Below, piece after piece: positions 44,873-53,121 of a DNA stretch of 64,000 bases. Position 1 is the first letter of the stretch. Each line of letters starts with the position of its first letter. Location: NCBI RefSeq assembly GCF_030816295.1, contig NZ_JAUSXV010000001.1, positions 930,001-994,000 on the forward strand, given 5' to 3'. A program made the position numbers and the translations under genes. Source of the DNA: Microbacterium natoriense (GTDB lineage: Bacteria; Actinomycetota; Actinomycetes; Actinomycetales; Microbacteriaceae). Below the pieces are notes generated by a model that did not search any database, was not told where the DNA came from, and was given only the letters and a program-made list of their open reading frames with translations.

Positions 44873-45219
44873 GCAATGATCCTTTTCGATCTGAGCGATT
44901 CCGCCCGCCTGGTCGGCGAGCGGGCCACGGGCCGGCGAGGTGGGCGTCTTTGCTCCACCGATCGAGCCGAAGCCCGCTCACGGTAACCGCGGCGATTCGC
45001 GCCGGTCAAGAGATGCAACGGCGCGCCGGAGGATTTCTGTACTCAGGTGAGAAACTCGCGAGGGCTCGCCTGGACGAAGGTCTTTGCTCACCCTCGCCAG
45101 ACGTCGAGGGTGAGCAGGGTGCCTCTCCTCGGGCGCTCGGGCAGCAGCGGTCGCGTGGGACTGTCACCGTAGGCTGGTGTTCGCGCGGTGTGAGCTGTGT
45201 CGATGAGGAGGGTGTGGTT
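44873..45219. other. 347-base gap between protease and DUF2510 genes
   Basis: The region is divergent-promoter space without a convincing gene. It holds a perfect 12-bp hairpin, TGCTCACCCTCG (45085-45096) with CGAGGGTGAGCA (45105-45116), loop 8, about 100 bases before the DUF2510 start; it may be an attenuator or leader structure. The ten-base word GTCTTTGCTC occurs twice (near 44947 and 45080). No RNA gene was recognised. Confidence 0.5.
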
Positions 45220-45945
45220 ATGCAGGCTGGGTGGTATGACGATGGTTCGGGTCGGCAGCGGTGGTGGGATGGGGAGCGGTGGACGGATGACTTCGCTCCC
45301 GCTCAGGGCGGTGCCCCTGCGTCGGCGGCTCCGGTGACGTCTGCGCCTGCTGCGAGCGGTTCTGTGTCGCCGGTTCTGGGGTTCGTGGGTCTGGGCCTGG
45401 CGGTGCTGGGTACGGTGCTGGCGTGCGTTCCTGCGGTGTTCGGCGTCGGGGTGGTCGTGCTGCTGGCCGGGTTCGTGGTGTCGTTGGTCGGGTTGTTCCG
45501 CAAGGGCGCGGTGAAGTGGCCGTCGATCGTCGGGATGATCGTCGCGGTCGTCGGCGGAGCCATCGGCACGGTCGTGCTCGTGGTCTCGCTGCTCGCGAAC
45601 CTCGCCGGTCCGGTCGATCCGACCATCCCCACAGACACGCCATCCACGACCTCCACCGAGTCGCCTACGACGGGAACGAGCGAGGAGCGGCAGTTCACAG
45701 CGGAAGAGCTCGGCGAGCGATTCGCGGCCACGTTGCGTTCCGCGGGAAACACGAGCTACGACGACATGCCTGACTTCTATCCGTGTGTGGGGCAGTTCCT
45801 ATACGACTCCGAGTTGTCCGACGAGACTCTTCGCCTGATCACATCCGCCCAGGATCCACTCGAGTCCGAGCGCGACGCCGCTGAGCAGGTGATCACAGAC
45901 GCAACACTGACCTGTGACCCGAATGGCGAGGGTGCAGGGGGCTGA
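45220..45945 (+). CDS. DUF2510 membrane protein
   Basis: The 241-residue protein starts with a DUF2510 module (AGWYDDGSGRQRWWDGERWTD), a short Trp-rich domain common at the N-terminus of actinobacterial membrane proteins. Two or three hydrophobic helices follow (~45-125), then a Thr/Ser/Pro-rich linker and an outer domain with two cysteines (FYPCVGQ and LTCDP). ATG 45220 is eight bases after GAGGAGG. The role is unknown; in general such proteins are membrane-anchored, with the tail outside. It precedes the WXG100-like gene by 193 bases and is separated from it by a hairpin. Confidence 0.75.
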   Translation: MQAGWYDDGSGRQRWWDGERWTDDFAPAQGGAPASAAPVTSAPAASGSVSPVLGFVGLGLAVLGTVLACVPAVFGVGVVVLLAGFVVSLVGLFRKGAVKWPSIVGMIVAVVGGAIGTVVLVVSLLANLAGPVDPTIPTDTPSTTSTESPTTGTSEERQFTAEELGERFAATLRSAGNTSYDDMPDFYPCVGQFLYDSELSDETLRLITSAQDPLESERDAAEQVITDATLTCDPNGEGAGG

Positions 45946-45956
45946 CTCGAAGCGGT

Positions 45957-45986
45957 TCATGCGTCGGCCGAACGAGCGACGCATGA
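45957..45986 (+). terminator. Terminator after the DUF2510 gene
   Basis: TCATGCGTCG (45957-45966) pairs perfectly with CGACGCATGA (45977-45986) across ten bases, 11 bases after the stop. Confidence 0.7.
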
Positions 45987-46055
45987 CCGTGAGGAAGCTG
46001 ATGCCGCCTCGAACTGATGTCTGACGGCGAGCGGTTGCTCGGTGTACGTACGGCC

Positions 46056-46102
46056 CACATGGGGAGTGCTACCCATGTGAGCTGTGCTACTGCGATGGGT
46101 AG
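46056..46102. promoter_or_regulatory. Overlapping palindromes upstream of the WXG100-like gene
   Basis: CACATGGG (46056-46063) and CCCATGTG (46072-46079) form an 8-8-8 inverted repeat, and CTACCCAT (46069-46076) pairs again with ATGGGTAG (46095-46102). The shared CCCAT arm can take part in only one at a time. This suggests an operator pair or alternative leader structures 37-83 bases before the start. Confidence 0.5.
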
Positions 46103-46138
46103 GATCGCGGTGCGTAGGTTTGTCGGAGGGGGAACGCG

Positions 46139-46531
46139 ATGATCATCATGCCGGTACCGGATGGATCGGTGGCGAAGCGGATGTTCCGGATGGATCGGGA
46201 CATGGCCGAGCGTCAGGTGAAGCTGGTGGTGGACGCGTACAAGTCGTTGGCTGCGTCCAAGACCACGTTGCAAGCTGTCGCCGAGGGGCAGACCACGTCG
46301 GTCTGGACCGCGGACGGCAAGTCGGTGGAGCTGGCCTCGATGCTGACGGCCCGCTACAACGCGACGTTGGCGTGGAGGCAGGCACTGGAGTCCCAATTGG
46401 ATCGCGCACGGGAGATCCTGCGCCTCGCGATCGACTCGACGACGCAGTTCGACGAAGAGACCCAGCAGCGTTACATCGCCATGCTCGACGGCGCCGACAA
46501 AGTGACAACCGACGGCGCGACCGCAGTCTGA
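46139..46531 (+). CDS. Small helical-hairpin protein, WXG100-like
   Basis: The 130-residue product is almost entirely helical in appearance: a first helix (~14-48, RDMAERQVKLVVDAYKSLA), a turn containing SVWTADGKS, and a second long helix (~60-110). WXG100/ESX proteins have this helix-turn-helix layout with a Trp and Gly at the turn, but the motif here is W-x3-G rather than W-x-G, and no exact YxxxD/E secretion signal is seen. It has no signal peptide. RBS GGAGGGGG precedes the ATG. It is followed after 11 bases by the glycine-rich gene, so they form one operon. Function unknown. Confidence 0.6.
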   Translation: MIIMPVPDGSVAKRMFRMDRDMAERQVKLVVDAYKSLAASKTTLQAVAEGQTTSVWTADGKSVELASMLTARYNATLAWRQALESQLDRAREILRLAIDSTTQFDEETQQRYIAMLDGADKVTTDGATAV

Positions 46532-46542
46532 AGGGGACGATC

Positions 46543-47847
46543 ATGGGGCAGAACAAGGAACGTCTTGACCGTCTGAAGGTCAACCGGGGCAACTTCGCCA
46601 ACACTGTCAACCGTGCAGCACAGTCGACGCAGCGCACTGTGGCGGCGGCTTCCGCGGATGAGGCCTCGGCGAGCGCGCTGAAGGCGGCTCGTACCGAGGG
46701 TTTCGAGGGTGACTACGGCGATGAGGCGGCATCCGCGCTGACCGAGCTGCACAAGCAGATCGACAAGTTCGCGGCGCATCAGGCGGCGTTGAGCAAGGCG
46801 ATCGAGGCCGCGAATCAGGCGCTGCAGGCGGCGGCAGACGGCACGGGCGATCTTCCGGACTCCGGGCTGTCGTCGCAGCAGCAGAACACGATCGACATGG
46901 CCGCGCAGACGAACAGCCCGGTGCAGGTGTCACCCGGTGTGACGATGACCTCGGCCGAGGCGAAGCAGTACTACCTCGATCAGGCGGCGGCAGCGCAGGA
47001 GGAGGCGGCCGCGAAGGTGACGGCCGCCCTCGACGCGACGCTGCAGGACATCATGGACACGATCCCGGTATCGGACTACGACGAGCCCGAGCCCACGCCC
47101 GACCCCTCGGGGGACGACGGCACGGGCGGCAACCCGGGGGTCGACGACCCCGGGGTGAACGGCGGCGGCTCCGGCGGCGGCGTCACAGGCGGCGGCTCAG
47201 GATCGGGTGGTACGGGCGGCACCGGTGGCGGTGGCGGTGGCGGCGGTGGCACGATCGTGGGTCCGCCGCTCGTCCACTATCCGCCTCACGTCGACCCGCC
47301 CTATGTCGACCCGCCTTACGTGAAGGACCCCTGGTTCCCCGACACCGACGGCACCGACGACCCGCGCGTCGACGGCGGCACCGATGGCGTGGTTCCCGGC
47401 GGCGGCACTGGCGGTACGGTCGGCGTTCCCGGTGGCGGCACCGGTGGCGGAACCACAGGATCGGTCGGCGGCGGCCTGAGCGGCGTGCTCGGCGGAGCGT
47501 CTGGCGCCGCGGGGCTGGCCAACCGCCTCGGCGGCGGGGGCGGCCTGCTCGCCGGTGGCGGAGGCATGGTCGGCGGTGCTGGCGGAGTCGGATCGGCATC
47601 GGGCGCCGGAGCTTCCGGTGTCGTCGCCCAGCCCGGGGCGGCGAACGGCGGTCGTGGCGGAGCCATGGCGGGCGGCGGTATGGCCGGAGGCGGAGCCGGT
47701 GGACGCGGCGACAAGCGCAACCGTCGTCGCGGGCAGGATCTGATGGCGATCGAGCTCGAACCCGATGACGAGACCGAGCCCGACATCGGCGCTGCGGGCG
47801 CGGCCGGGCGCTCGGCATCCGAGGGCCGCGAAGAACTCTCCTGGTAA
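46543..47847 (+). CDS. Glycine-rich protein with helical N-terminus (possible type VII substrate)
   Basis: The 434-residue protein has three parts. Residues 1-175 are Ala/Gln-rich helices (LTELHKQIDKFAAHQAALS region). Residues ~178-390 are low-complexity Gly/Pro/Asp with a YVDPPYV repeat and long Gly runs. The end has a basic patch (KRNRRRG, ~391-397), then an acidic tail (IELEPDDETEPD). No signal peptide or membrane helix is present. This order (helical head, Gly-rich middle, charged tail) is seen in some actinobacterial ESX-associated PPE/Esp-like proteins. No secretion ATPase or EccB-E gene is in the window, so the link is inference. RBS AAGGGGA. Confidence 0.6.
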   Translation: MGQNKERLDRLKVNRGNFANTVNRAAQSTQRTVAAASADEASASALKAARTEGFEGDYGDEAASALTELHKQIDKFAAHQAALSKAIEAANQALQAAADGTGDLPDSGLSSQQQNTIDMAAQTNSPVQVSPGVTMTSAEAKQYYLDQAAAAQEEAAAKVTAALDATLQDIMDTIPVSDYDEPEPTPDPSGDDGTGGNPGVDDPGVNGGGSGGGVTGGGSGSGGTGGTGGGGGGGGGTIVGPPLVHYPPHVDPPYVDPPYVKDPWFPDTDGTDDPRVDGGTDGVVPGGGTGGTVGVPGGGTGGGTTGSVGGGLSGVLGGASGAAGLANRLGGGGGLLAGGGGMVGGAGGVGSASGAGASGVVAQPGAANGGRGGAMAGGGMAGGGAGGRGDKRNRRRGQDLMAIELEPDDETEPDIGAAGAAGRSASEGREELSW

Positions 47848-47873
47848 CCGCTCGCGATCGGGTCTTCGAGGAA

Positions 47874-47918
47874 CACGGGCACGGACCTGACGCCCCTCCA
47901 GGAAGGTCCGCACCCGTG
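47874..47918. terminator. Bidirectional hairpin between convergent genes
   Basis: CACGGG-CA-CGGACCT (47874-47888) pairs with AGGTCCG-CA-CCCGTG (47904-47918) with one symmetric CA/CA internal mismatch, loop 15. Confidence 0.7.
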
Positions 47919-47921
47919 AGT

Positions 47922-48971
47922 CTATGAGCCGCCGAAACCGCTGAGGATCTCGCCGCCGAACAGCGAGAGCGCGGTGACGCCGGCCGAGAGCAGCAGCACT
48001 CCTGCTGTCGCGGCGATAGCCATGATCGAGACGCCGCTGCCGCCGAGGCGCTGTCCGCGCAGGCCCACTGCGACGCCCGCACGCGCAGCGAGAGCGCCTG
48101 CGCTGTCGTCGCGGTACAGCTCGGTCCGCACCGAGAAGCGGCGGTGGAACTCCTCGGCGAGCACGACCGCTGCCGCCATCGTCGCCGGCCGGTCGAAGCG
48201 CGTTCCTCCGGGGAGATATACGTACAGGCGGTCGGAGACGAGCTCGATCTCGGCACCCGATCCGAGATCGAGCACGCGCGCCATGAGGTCGGGCGTGAAG
48301 ATGTACAGCGCATCCTGCTGGTAGCCCTCTGGCACGATCAGCCGGAACACGGTCGCGAACTCGCCTTCGAGTTCCATGCGGGCCGCGCCGCGTCCGAGGC
48401 CGAGCGTCGGGATGATGCTGCGACGACGATTCGCCAGCACGATGTGCGGCACGGACGAGGGCAGCGGCAGCTCGATGAACGCGAACGGACGCTGGATCGT
48501 GGCACCCTCCTGTCCGCGCGCGACCGAGCGATGAACGCCCAGCTCGAACGGCATCCGCTCGTCGTCGCAGGCGACGACTGCGCGCTCCTGCCCACGGGCC
48601 ACGCGGGCGAACGGCGCACCGGGCCGCCGTGTGTTCTCGAGAAGGTCGGCGTAGGCCCAGCCGTTCCGCCAGGCGAACGCGGCCACCTTCACCCGGCGCG
48701 CGAGACCCACCGCGTACCAGACGAAGCTCACGGCGGCGAGCACCGTGTAACCGACCACGAACACCCCGAGGATCGGCGCCACGGCCAGGATGTCGCTGCG
48801 CCCGAGGAACCACAGACCCGCCAGCATGGCGGCGGCGAACAGCAGGACGGCGATGAGGATGACGAGGAAGCGTCGGTGCGGCGGAGTTCGGCAGATCCGC
48901 TCGTACGCGAGGATGTCGCCGAAGCCCGCTGCATGCCGCAGCGGCTCGAGATCTACCTTCACAGGCTCCAT
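47922..48971 (-). CDS. Membrane protein with DUF3137-like cytoplasmic domain
   Basis: The 349-residue protein has two adjacent N-terminal helices (FLVILIAVLLFAAAMLAGLW and ILGVFVVGYTVLAAVSFVWY), a soluble middle of ~210 residues and one C-terminal helix (SIMAIAATAGVLLLSAGVTA). The middle holds LEGEFATVFRLIVPEG, then LYIFTPDLMARVLDL and LYVYLPGG, which resembles the DUF3137 pattern (target length, 'EF..rF', 'ALLTP.fm..ll'). Start ATG 48971 lies 13 bases inside the upstream DUF1266 gene end, so the two are translated together. Role unknown; likely tied to the adjacent helical/Gly-rich proteins. Confidence 0.65.
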   Translation of the reverse strand: MEPVKVDLEPLRHAAGFGDILAYERICRTPPHRRFLVILIAVLLFAAAMLAGLWFLGRSDILAVAPILGVFVVGYTVLAAVSFVWYAVGLARRVKVAAFAWRNGWAYADLLENTRRPGAPFARVARGQERAVVACDDERMPFELGVHRSVARGQEGATIQRPFAFIELPLPSSVPHIVLANRRRSIIPTLGLGRGAARMELEGEFATVFRLIVPEGYQQDALYIFTPDLMARVLDLGSGAEIELVSDRLYVYLPGGTRFDRPATMAAAVVLAEEFHRRFSVRTELYRDDSAGALAARAGVAVGLRGQRLGGSGVSIMAIAATAGVLLLSAGVTALSLFGGEILSGFGGS

Positions 48972-49831
48972 GACAGCGTCGCCCACGGGCCGTTGCGCTT
49001 CGCGGTGGCCGCGGCCTGGAAGTCGACGCATCCGTCGCCGAACTTCTCGAACGACTTCTCATCGACGTTGCCGTCGCTCCAGTGCATCACGCGGCCCGTG
49101 ACGTAGCTGAGGCCGAAGTCCGCCCACGACGAGAAGGCGGGGCGGCCCTCGACGTTGATGCGGTGGATGATCTGGCGGGCCTCGGCCACGTCGCCGTGGC
49201 CGAGCGCGACGCCCCAGGTCGTCATGCCGACGGCCTGTCCGAGCGCGTATCCGTCGAGAGTCTTCACGAAGAGGTCGGGCGTCACGATGTCCTTGCCGAC
49301 CCGCTTGCGGATCAGGCCCTCGGTGTACTCGATCGAGGTGACGAACGTGCGGGCGTCGCGCTTGTCGCCGCCCTCGGCGACGATCGCGTTCAGCCATTCC
49401 TTGGCTTTGGGAACGCGGCCGAGCTGCTCCGCGAGCTGCGCGCGGACGGCGAGGTAGAGCGACCACATCTCGCGGCGGCGGCGCACGGTGAGCAGGCGCT
49501 CGATGTTGTCGAGCCAGTCCTGGCGCGTGTGAACGCCCCACTGGTCGATGAGGACCTTCTTCTGACGGTCGCCGAGGAGCGACGCAGTCGGGTCGTTCCA
49601 GTGTCCCGACGGCAGGTTCACGATCTGGAGGAAGCCGAGAGCGATCTCGTTCGCCTCGGTGTCGGCGGTCGAGTGCCTCTCATCGGCCTTCACCTTCGCC
49701 GCGGGCATGATCCAGACGACGAGGAAGAACACCACCACGACGCCCACGATGACCCACACCCACCATTGCGAGAGGAGCCACTCGATGATGGAGAAGACGT
49801 TGTTGAAGTCGACGCGAGCGGCGGGGCGCAT
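48959..49831 (-). CDS. DUF1266 protein with N-terminal membrane anchor
   Basis: The 290-residue protein has one strong N-terminal helix (WWVWVIVGVVVVFFLVVWIM, ~23-42). The soluble region holds WGVHTRQDWLDNIERLL (~100-116) and the C-terminal GYALGQAVGMTTWGVALG and SWADFGLSYVTGR, which follow the DUF1266 pattern (a W-G-x-x-x-R-x-x, then a DLGR/W-G/GY-I module). DUF1266 has no assigned function. It is first in a two-gene minus-strand operon with the DUF3137-like protein. Confidence 0.7.
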   Translation of the reverse strand: MRPAARVDFNNVFSIIEWLLSQWWVWVIVGVVVVFFLVVWIMPAAKVKADERHSTADTEANEIALGFLQIVNLPSGHWNDPTASLLGDRQKKVLIDQWGVHTRQDWLDNIERLLTVRRRREMWSLYLAVRAQLAEQLGRVPKAKEWLNAIVAEGGDKRDARTFVTSIEYTEGLIRKRVGKDIVTPDLFVKTLDGYALGQAVGMTTWGVALGHGDVAEARQIIHRINVEGRPAFSSWADFGLSYVTGRVMHWSDGNVDEKSFEKFGDGCVDFQAAATAKRNGPWATLSWSL

Positions 49832-49873
49832 GAGGGCTCCTGGAACTGGGGGACCCGGCGGATCCTCTTAGCT

Positions 49874-49887
49874 TGAATGGATGTTCA
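49874..49887. promoter_or_regulatory. Possible TetR operator before the regulator gene
   Basis: TGAATGGATGTTCA is a 4-6-4 inverted repeat between the DUF1266 start and the TetR gene at 49957, a common place for TetR autoregulation. Short, so weak. Confidence 0.35.
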
Positions 49888-49956
49888 GTGAGTAATCTAT
49901 ACGGACGAAGCCCGTTCCGAGAAGACCGTCGTCCGCATCGCAGAGGAGGATGCCGC

Positions 49957-50625
49957 ATGGCACGCTCCGATGAGCAGAACCGTCACGCGCGGGAGAAGGC
50001 ACGCGAGAACATCCTTCAGGCGGCGATCGTCCTGTTCAGCGAGCGCGGTGTGGCCGGCGCCAGCATCGCAGAGATCACGAGCCGGGCCGGCGTCGCTCAG
50101 GGCCTGGTGAACTACCACTTCGGCGGCAAGGATCAGCTCGTCTCCGCCGTGATCGACCGCTGGTTCGAGACGGTGCTCTCGTTCGCGCGCGTCGACGGCG
50201 CACCCGACGAGGCTCTCGCCGCAGTGATCGACGGCGCGCTCATGGCCACCGCCTTCGCCGTGCCGCTGCAGCGCGCCGTGCTCGCCATGCAGCAGCAACC
50301 CGCGACGCATCGCCTGTTCGCCGAGTCCGAGCAGAGGCACGCCGCGGGCGTGACCGCCGCGGAGGACGCGGTCCGCGACCTGTTCCGCGCGCGGGGCGCT
50401 GCCGACCCGGCGCTCGAGGAGGTCATGCTCCGCAGCGTCCTCGAGGGCGTGTTCGTGAAGTTCGCCGTGTTCGGGGACACCTATCCGATCGAAGACGCCC
50501 GGCTCTGGGTGCATCGGCTGTACGGACTGCCTGAGCCGCAGCATCCGCTGCCGCTGCCCCTGCCGGCGCGCGAGGGCGAGCCGCGCCCACGGGCGTCGGG
50601 CACCGTCGTGTGTGCCCAGCCCTAG
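49957..50625 (+). CDS. TetR-family regulator
   Basis: The 222-residue protein has ARENILQAAIVLFSERGVAG and the recognition region ASIAEITSRAGVAQGLVNYHF (~34-54). The C-terminal ligand domain has a TetR_C-like helix series and ends in a Pro-rich tail (PLPLPLPAR). RBS GAGGAGGA precedes ATG 49957. Its divergent partner is the DUF1266/DUF3137-like pair, which may be its target; effector unknown. Confidence 0.85.
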   Translation: MARSDEQNRHAREKARENILQAAIVLFSERGVAGASIAEITSRAGVAQGLVNYHFGGKDQLVSAVIDRWFETVLSFARVDGAPDEALAAVIDGALMATAFAVPLQRAVLAMQQQPATHRLFAESEQRHAAGVTAAEDAVRDLFRARGAADPALEEVMLRSVLEGVFVKFAVFGDTYPIEDARLWVHRLYGLPEPQHPLPLPLPAREGEPRPRASGTVVCAQP

Positions 50626-50650
50626 TCCCTCTCTTCTCCTTGCGGCTTCG

Positions 50651-50782
50651 TGTGGCACCCGGGGAAGGTTCGCGCGCGTGAAAGCGGCGCGGGGTGCCAC
50701 ATGAAGAGAGAGAAGGGGAAGAAGGCCAGGGGTCCGCAGACGCCGAGATCCCGGATGCTGCGGCTGCGGCATCCGGGATCTC
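50651..50782. terminator. Two consecutive hairpins between TetR and uracil permease genes
   Basis: TGTGGCACCC (50651-50660) pairs with GGGTGCCACA (50692-50701), with CT/GA-rich outer arms that can extend it. A second, tighter hairpin pairs GAGATCCCGGATGC (50745-50758) with GCATCCGGGATCTC (50769-50782), loop 10. They serve the convergent genes separately. Confidence 0.75.
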
Positions 50783-50791
50783 CGTCGTGAC

Positions 50792-52132
50792 TCAGGCGGG
50801 GTCGCCGCCCAGCGGTCCGACCGCGGGGATGGGGCCGCCGTCGTCTGCACCGGTCTTGCGCCAGCGCGCGATGGCGTTGCCCAGGTGGTAGATCAGCAGC
50901 GCGGCGACCGTTCCCACCACGATCGCTCCGAGCTGGAAGTCGCCCCAGCCCATCGCGAAGCCGGCGATCGCGATCACGAACGACACCGCGACCGTGTACT
51001 GGTTCACCGGGCGCGAGAAGTCGACGCGGTTGTCGACCCAGATCTTGATGCCGATCACGCCGATGAGGCCGTAGAGCGCGGTCGTGACCCCGCCGAGGAC
51101 GCCGGCGGGGATCGTGTTGAACACGAAGCCGACCTTGGGCGAGAAGGCGAGGAGGATCGCCACGATTCCGGCCACCCAGTAGGCCGCGGTCGAGTACACG
51201 CGGGTCGCCGCCATGACGCCGATGTTCTCGCCGTACGTCGTGGTGCCCGAACCGCCGAAGGCGCCGGCGATCGTCGTCGCGACGCCGTCGGCGACGAGCG
51301 CGCGACCGGTGCTCTTGTTGATCGCCGGGTCGTTGGTCATGGTGGCGACGCCGCGCACGTGCCCCACGTTCTCGGCGATCAGCACGAGTACGACGGGCAG
51401 GAACATCGGCACGAGCTTCCACGCCGCAGGGTCGGTCACGGCCGCGAGGTGGAACTGCGGCAGGCCGATCCACGCGACGTCTTCGATGCCGTCGAACGCC
51501 AGCTGTCCTGTGAGCGCTGCCACGATGTAGCCGACGATCACGCCGAGGAAGATCGAGATGCGGCCGAGGAAGCCGCGGAACAGCACGCTGAACAGGATGA
51601 CGGCGATCAGGGTGACCGTCGCGAGCTGGGGCTGCAGCTTGAAGTTGTTCCACGCGGCGGGTGCGAGGTTGAAGCCGATCAGCGCGACGATGGAGCCCGC
51701 GACGACCGGCGGCATCAGGCGGTCGATCCAGCCCGTGCCGACCGCCTGCACGAGGAAGCCGATCGCGGCGAGCAGCACGCCCACCGCGGCGACGCCGACG
51801 AGAGCCTGCGTGATCTGCTCGGGAGTCTCCAGGGTGTTGCCGCCGTTGAGCGCCGTGATCGGCGCGAGGAAGGCGAACGACGAGCCCAGGTAGCTGGGCA
51901 GGCGGTTGCGGGTCAGCAGCAGGAACAGCAGCGTGCCGACGCCCGAGAAGAGCAGCGTCGTCGTCACGGGGAATCCGGTGATGATCGGAACGAGGAACGT
52001 CGCACCGAACATGGCGACGACGTGCTGCGCGCCGATCGCGATGGTCGCCGGCCAGCTCAGACGTTCTTCGGGGCGCACGACGGCGCCGGGTTCGACGGTG
52101 CGGCCGTCTCCGTGGATCTTCCACAGGGGCAT
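50792..52132 (-). CDS. uraA: Uracil/xanthine permease (NCS2, UraA type)
   Basis: The 446-residue protein has about 14 hydrophobic segments and the NCS2 hallmarks ATIAIGAQHVVAMFGATFLVP near the start, FLVPVVLVLIAENVGHV-like PVVLVLIAENVGHVRG with the conserved Glu, and the GGSGTTTYGENIGVMAATRV motif of the substrate site. It imports uracil (possibly xanthine) with protons. RBS GAGGAG at 52138-52143 lies at the edge of a leader hairpin. It is downstream of purC on the same strand, 118 bases apart. Confidence 0.93.
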   Translation of the reverse strand: MPLWKIHGDGRTVEPGAVVRPEERLSWPATIAIGAQHVVAMFGATFLVPIITGFPVTTTLLFSGVGTLLFLLLTRNRLPSYLGSSFAFLAPITALNGGNTLETPEQITQALVGVAAVGVLLAAIGFLVQAVGTGWIDRLMPPVVAGSIVALIGFNLAPAAWNNFKLQPQLATVTLIAVILFSVLFRGFLGRISIFLGVIVGYIVAALTGQLAFDGIEDVAWIGLPQFHLAAVTDPAAWKLVPMFLPVVLVLIAENVGHVRGVATMTNDPAINKSTGRALVADGVATTIAGAFGGSGTTTYGENIGVMAATRVYSTAAYWVAGIVAILLAFSPKVGFVFNTIPAGVLGGVTTALYGLIGVIGIKIWVDNRVDFSRPVNQYTVAVSFVIAIAGFAMGWGDFQLGAIVVGTVAALLIYHLGNAIARWRKTGADDGGPIPAVGPLGGDPA

Positions 52133-52137
52133 GCGGG

Positions 52138-52190
52138 CTCCTCAGGATCGGGGGTGGGGGAGTGCTTCCGCCACACTACCGATTCCTGAG
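52138..52190 (-). promoter_or_regulatory. Leader hairpin overlapping the uraA Shine-Dalgarno
   Basis: CTCAGGATCGG (52141-52151) and CCGATTCCTGAG (52179-52190) pair with one bulged base. On the transcribed strand the arm nearest the start shares three bases with the GAGGAG ribosome site (52138-52143). Folding could limit ribosome access. No PyrR or known riboswitch motif is evident. Confidence 0.45.
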
Positions 52191-52250
52191 TGTTGCCTGG
52201 GTGCTCTTCTGCCTCCGCCGTGCGTCACTCGGAGAGCGCAGGCCGTCGGC

Positions 52251-53114
52251 TCAGGCTCCGAGTCGCTCGATCAGCTCGCGGTAGCGGGCGGAGGTGCGCT
52301 CCACGATGTCCTTCGGGAGGGCGGGCGGTTCGCCCTGCTTGTCCCAGTTCGCCGCGAGCCAGTCGCGCACGATCTGCTTGTCGAAGCTCGCCATCCGCTG
52401 GCTCGGGGTGGTCCCGGTCTCCCAGGCCGCGGCATCCCAGTAGCGCGAGGAGTCGCTCGTGAGCACCTCGTCAGCCAGTCGCAGCACGCCCTCGGCATCC
52501 GTCCCGAACTCGAACTTGGTGTCCGCGAGGATCAACCCGTTCGCCTCGGCGACCTCGGCGGCGCGTGCGTAGAGGGCCAGAGAGGCGTCGCGCAATTCGG
52601 CGGCGCGCTCGGCGCCGACCAGCTCGGCGGTCTTCTCGAACGTGATGTTCTCGTCGTGCTCGCCCATCGGCGCCTTGTACGCAGGGGTGAACAGCGGCTC
52701 GGGAAGGCGATCGCCGTTGTTCAGGCCGGCGGGCAGCGGGATGCCGCAGACGGTTCCGCTCTCCTGGTACTCGATCCAGCCGGAGCCGGTGATGTAGCCG
52801 CGCACGACGCACTCGATCGGAAGCATCTCGAGGGACTGTGCGAGCATGGCGCGATCGGCGACGGATGCCGGCAGCTCACCTTCCGCGAGGTGGTTCGGCA
52901 CGTCGGAGAGCTGAGCGAACCACCATCGGCTCAGTCGCGTCAGCAGGGCTCCTTTGTCGGGGATGCCGGGGGAGAGCACGACGTCGAACGCGCTCACCCG
53001 ATCGGACGCCACCACGAGGATGCGCGTGTCCTCCGCGTCCTCGGAGGCGTACAGGTCGCGGACCTTGCCGGAGTAGACGTGCCGCCAGCCGGGGATGCTC
53101 AGTGCTTCGCTCAC
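52251..53114 (-). CDS. purC: SAICAR synthase
   Basis: The 287-residue protein has the PurC signature: SGKVRDLYA near the N-terminus, VVASDRVSAFDVVLSPGIPDKG with the metal/ATP-site Asp, LPIECVVRGYITGSGWIEY and LADTKFEFG. It joins aspartate to CAIR using ATP, step eight of purine synthesis. GTG start (53114). It is one of four pur genes scattered through the window rather than one operon. Confidence 0.97.
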   Translation of the reverse strand: MSEALSIPGWRHVYSGKVRDLYASEDAEDTRILVVASDRVSAFDVVLSPGIPDKGALLTRLSRWWFAQLSDVPNHLAEGELPASVADRAMLAQSLEMLPIECVVRGYITGSGWIEYQESGTVCGIPLPAGLNNGDRLPEPLFTPAYKAPMGEHDENITFEKTAELVGAERAAELRDASLALYARAAEVAEANGLILADTKFEFGTDAEGVLRLADEVLTSDSSRYWDAAAWETGTTPSQRMASFDKQIVRDWLAANWDKQGEPPALPKDIVERTSARYRELIERLGA

Positions 53115-53121
53115 GGGATCA

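Noticed and set aside
44873..45219. A small RNA gene in the 347-base gap
   Set aside because: One good hairpin is present, but no T-run, promoter pair or known RNA motif supports a separate RNA gene.
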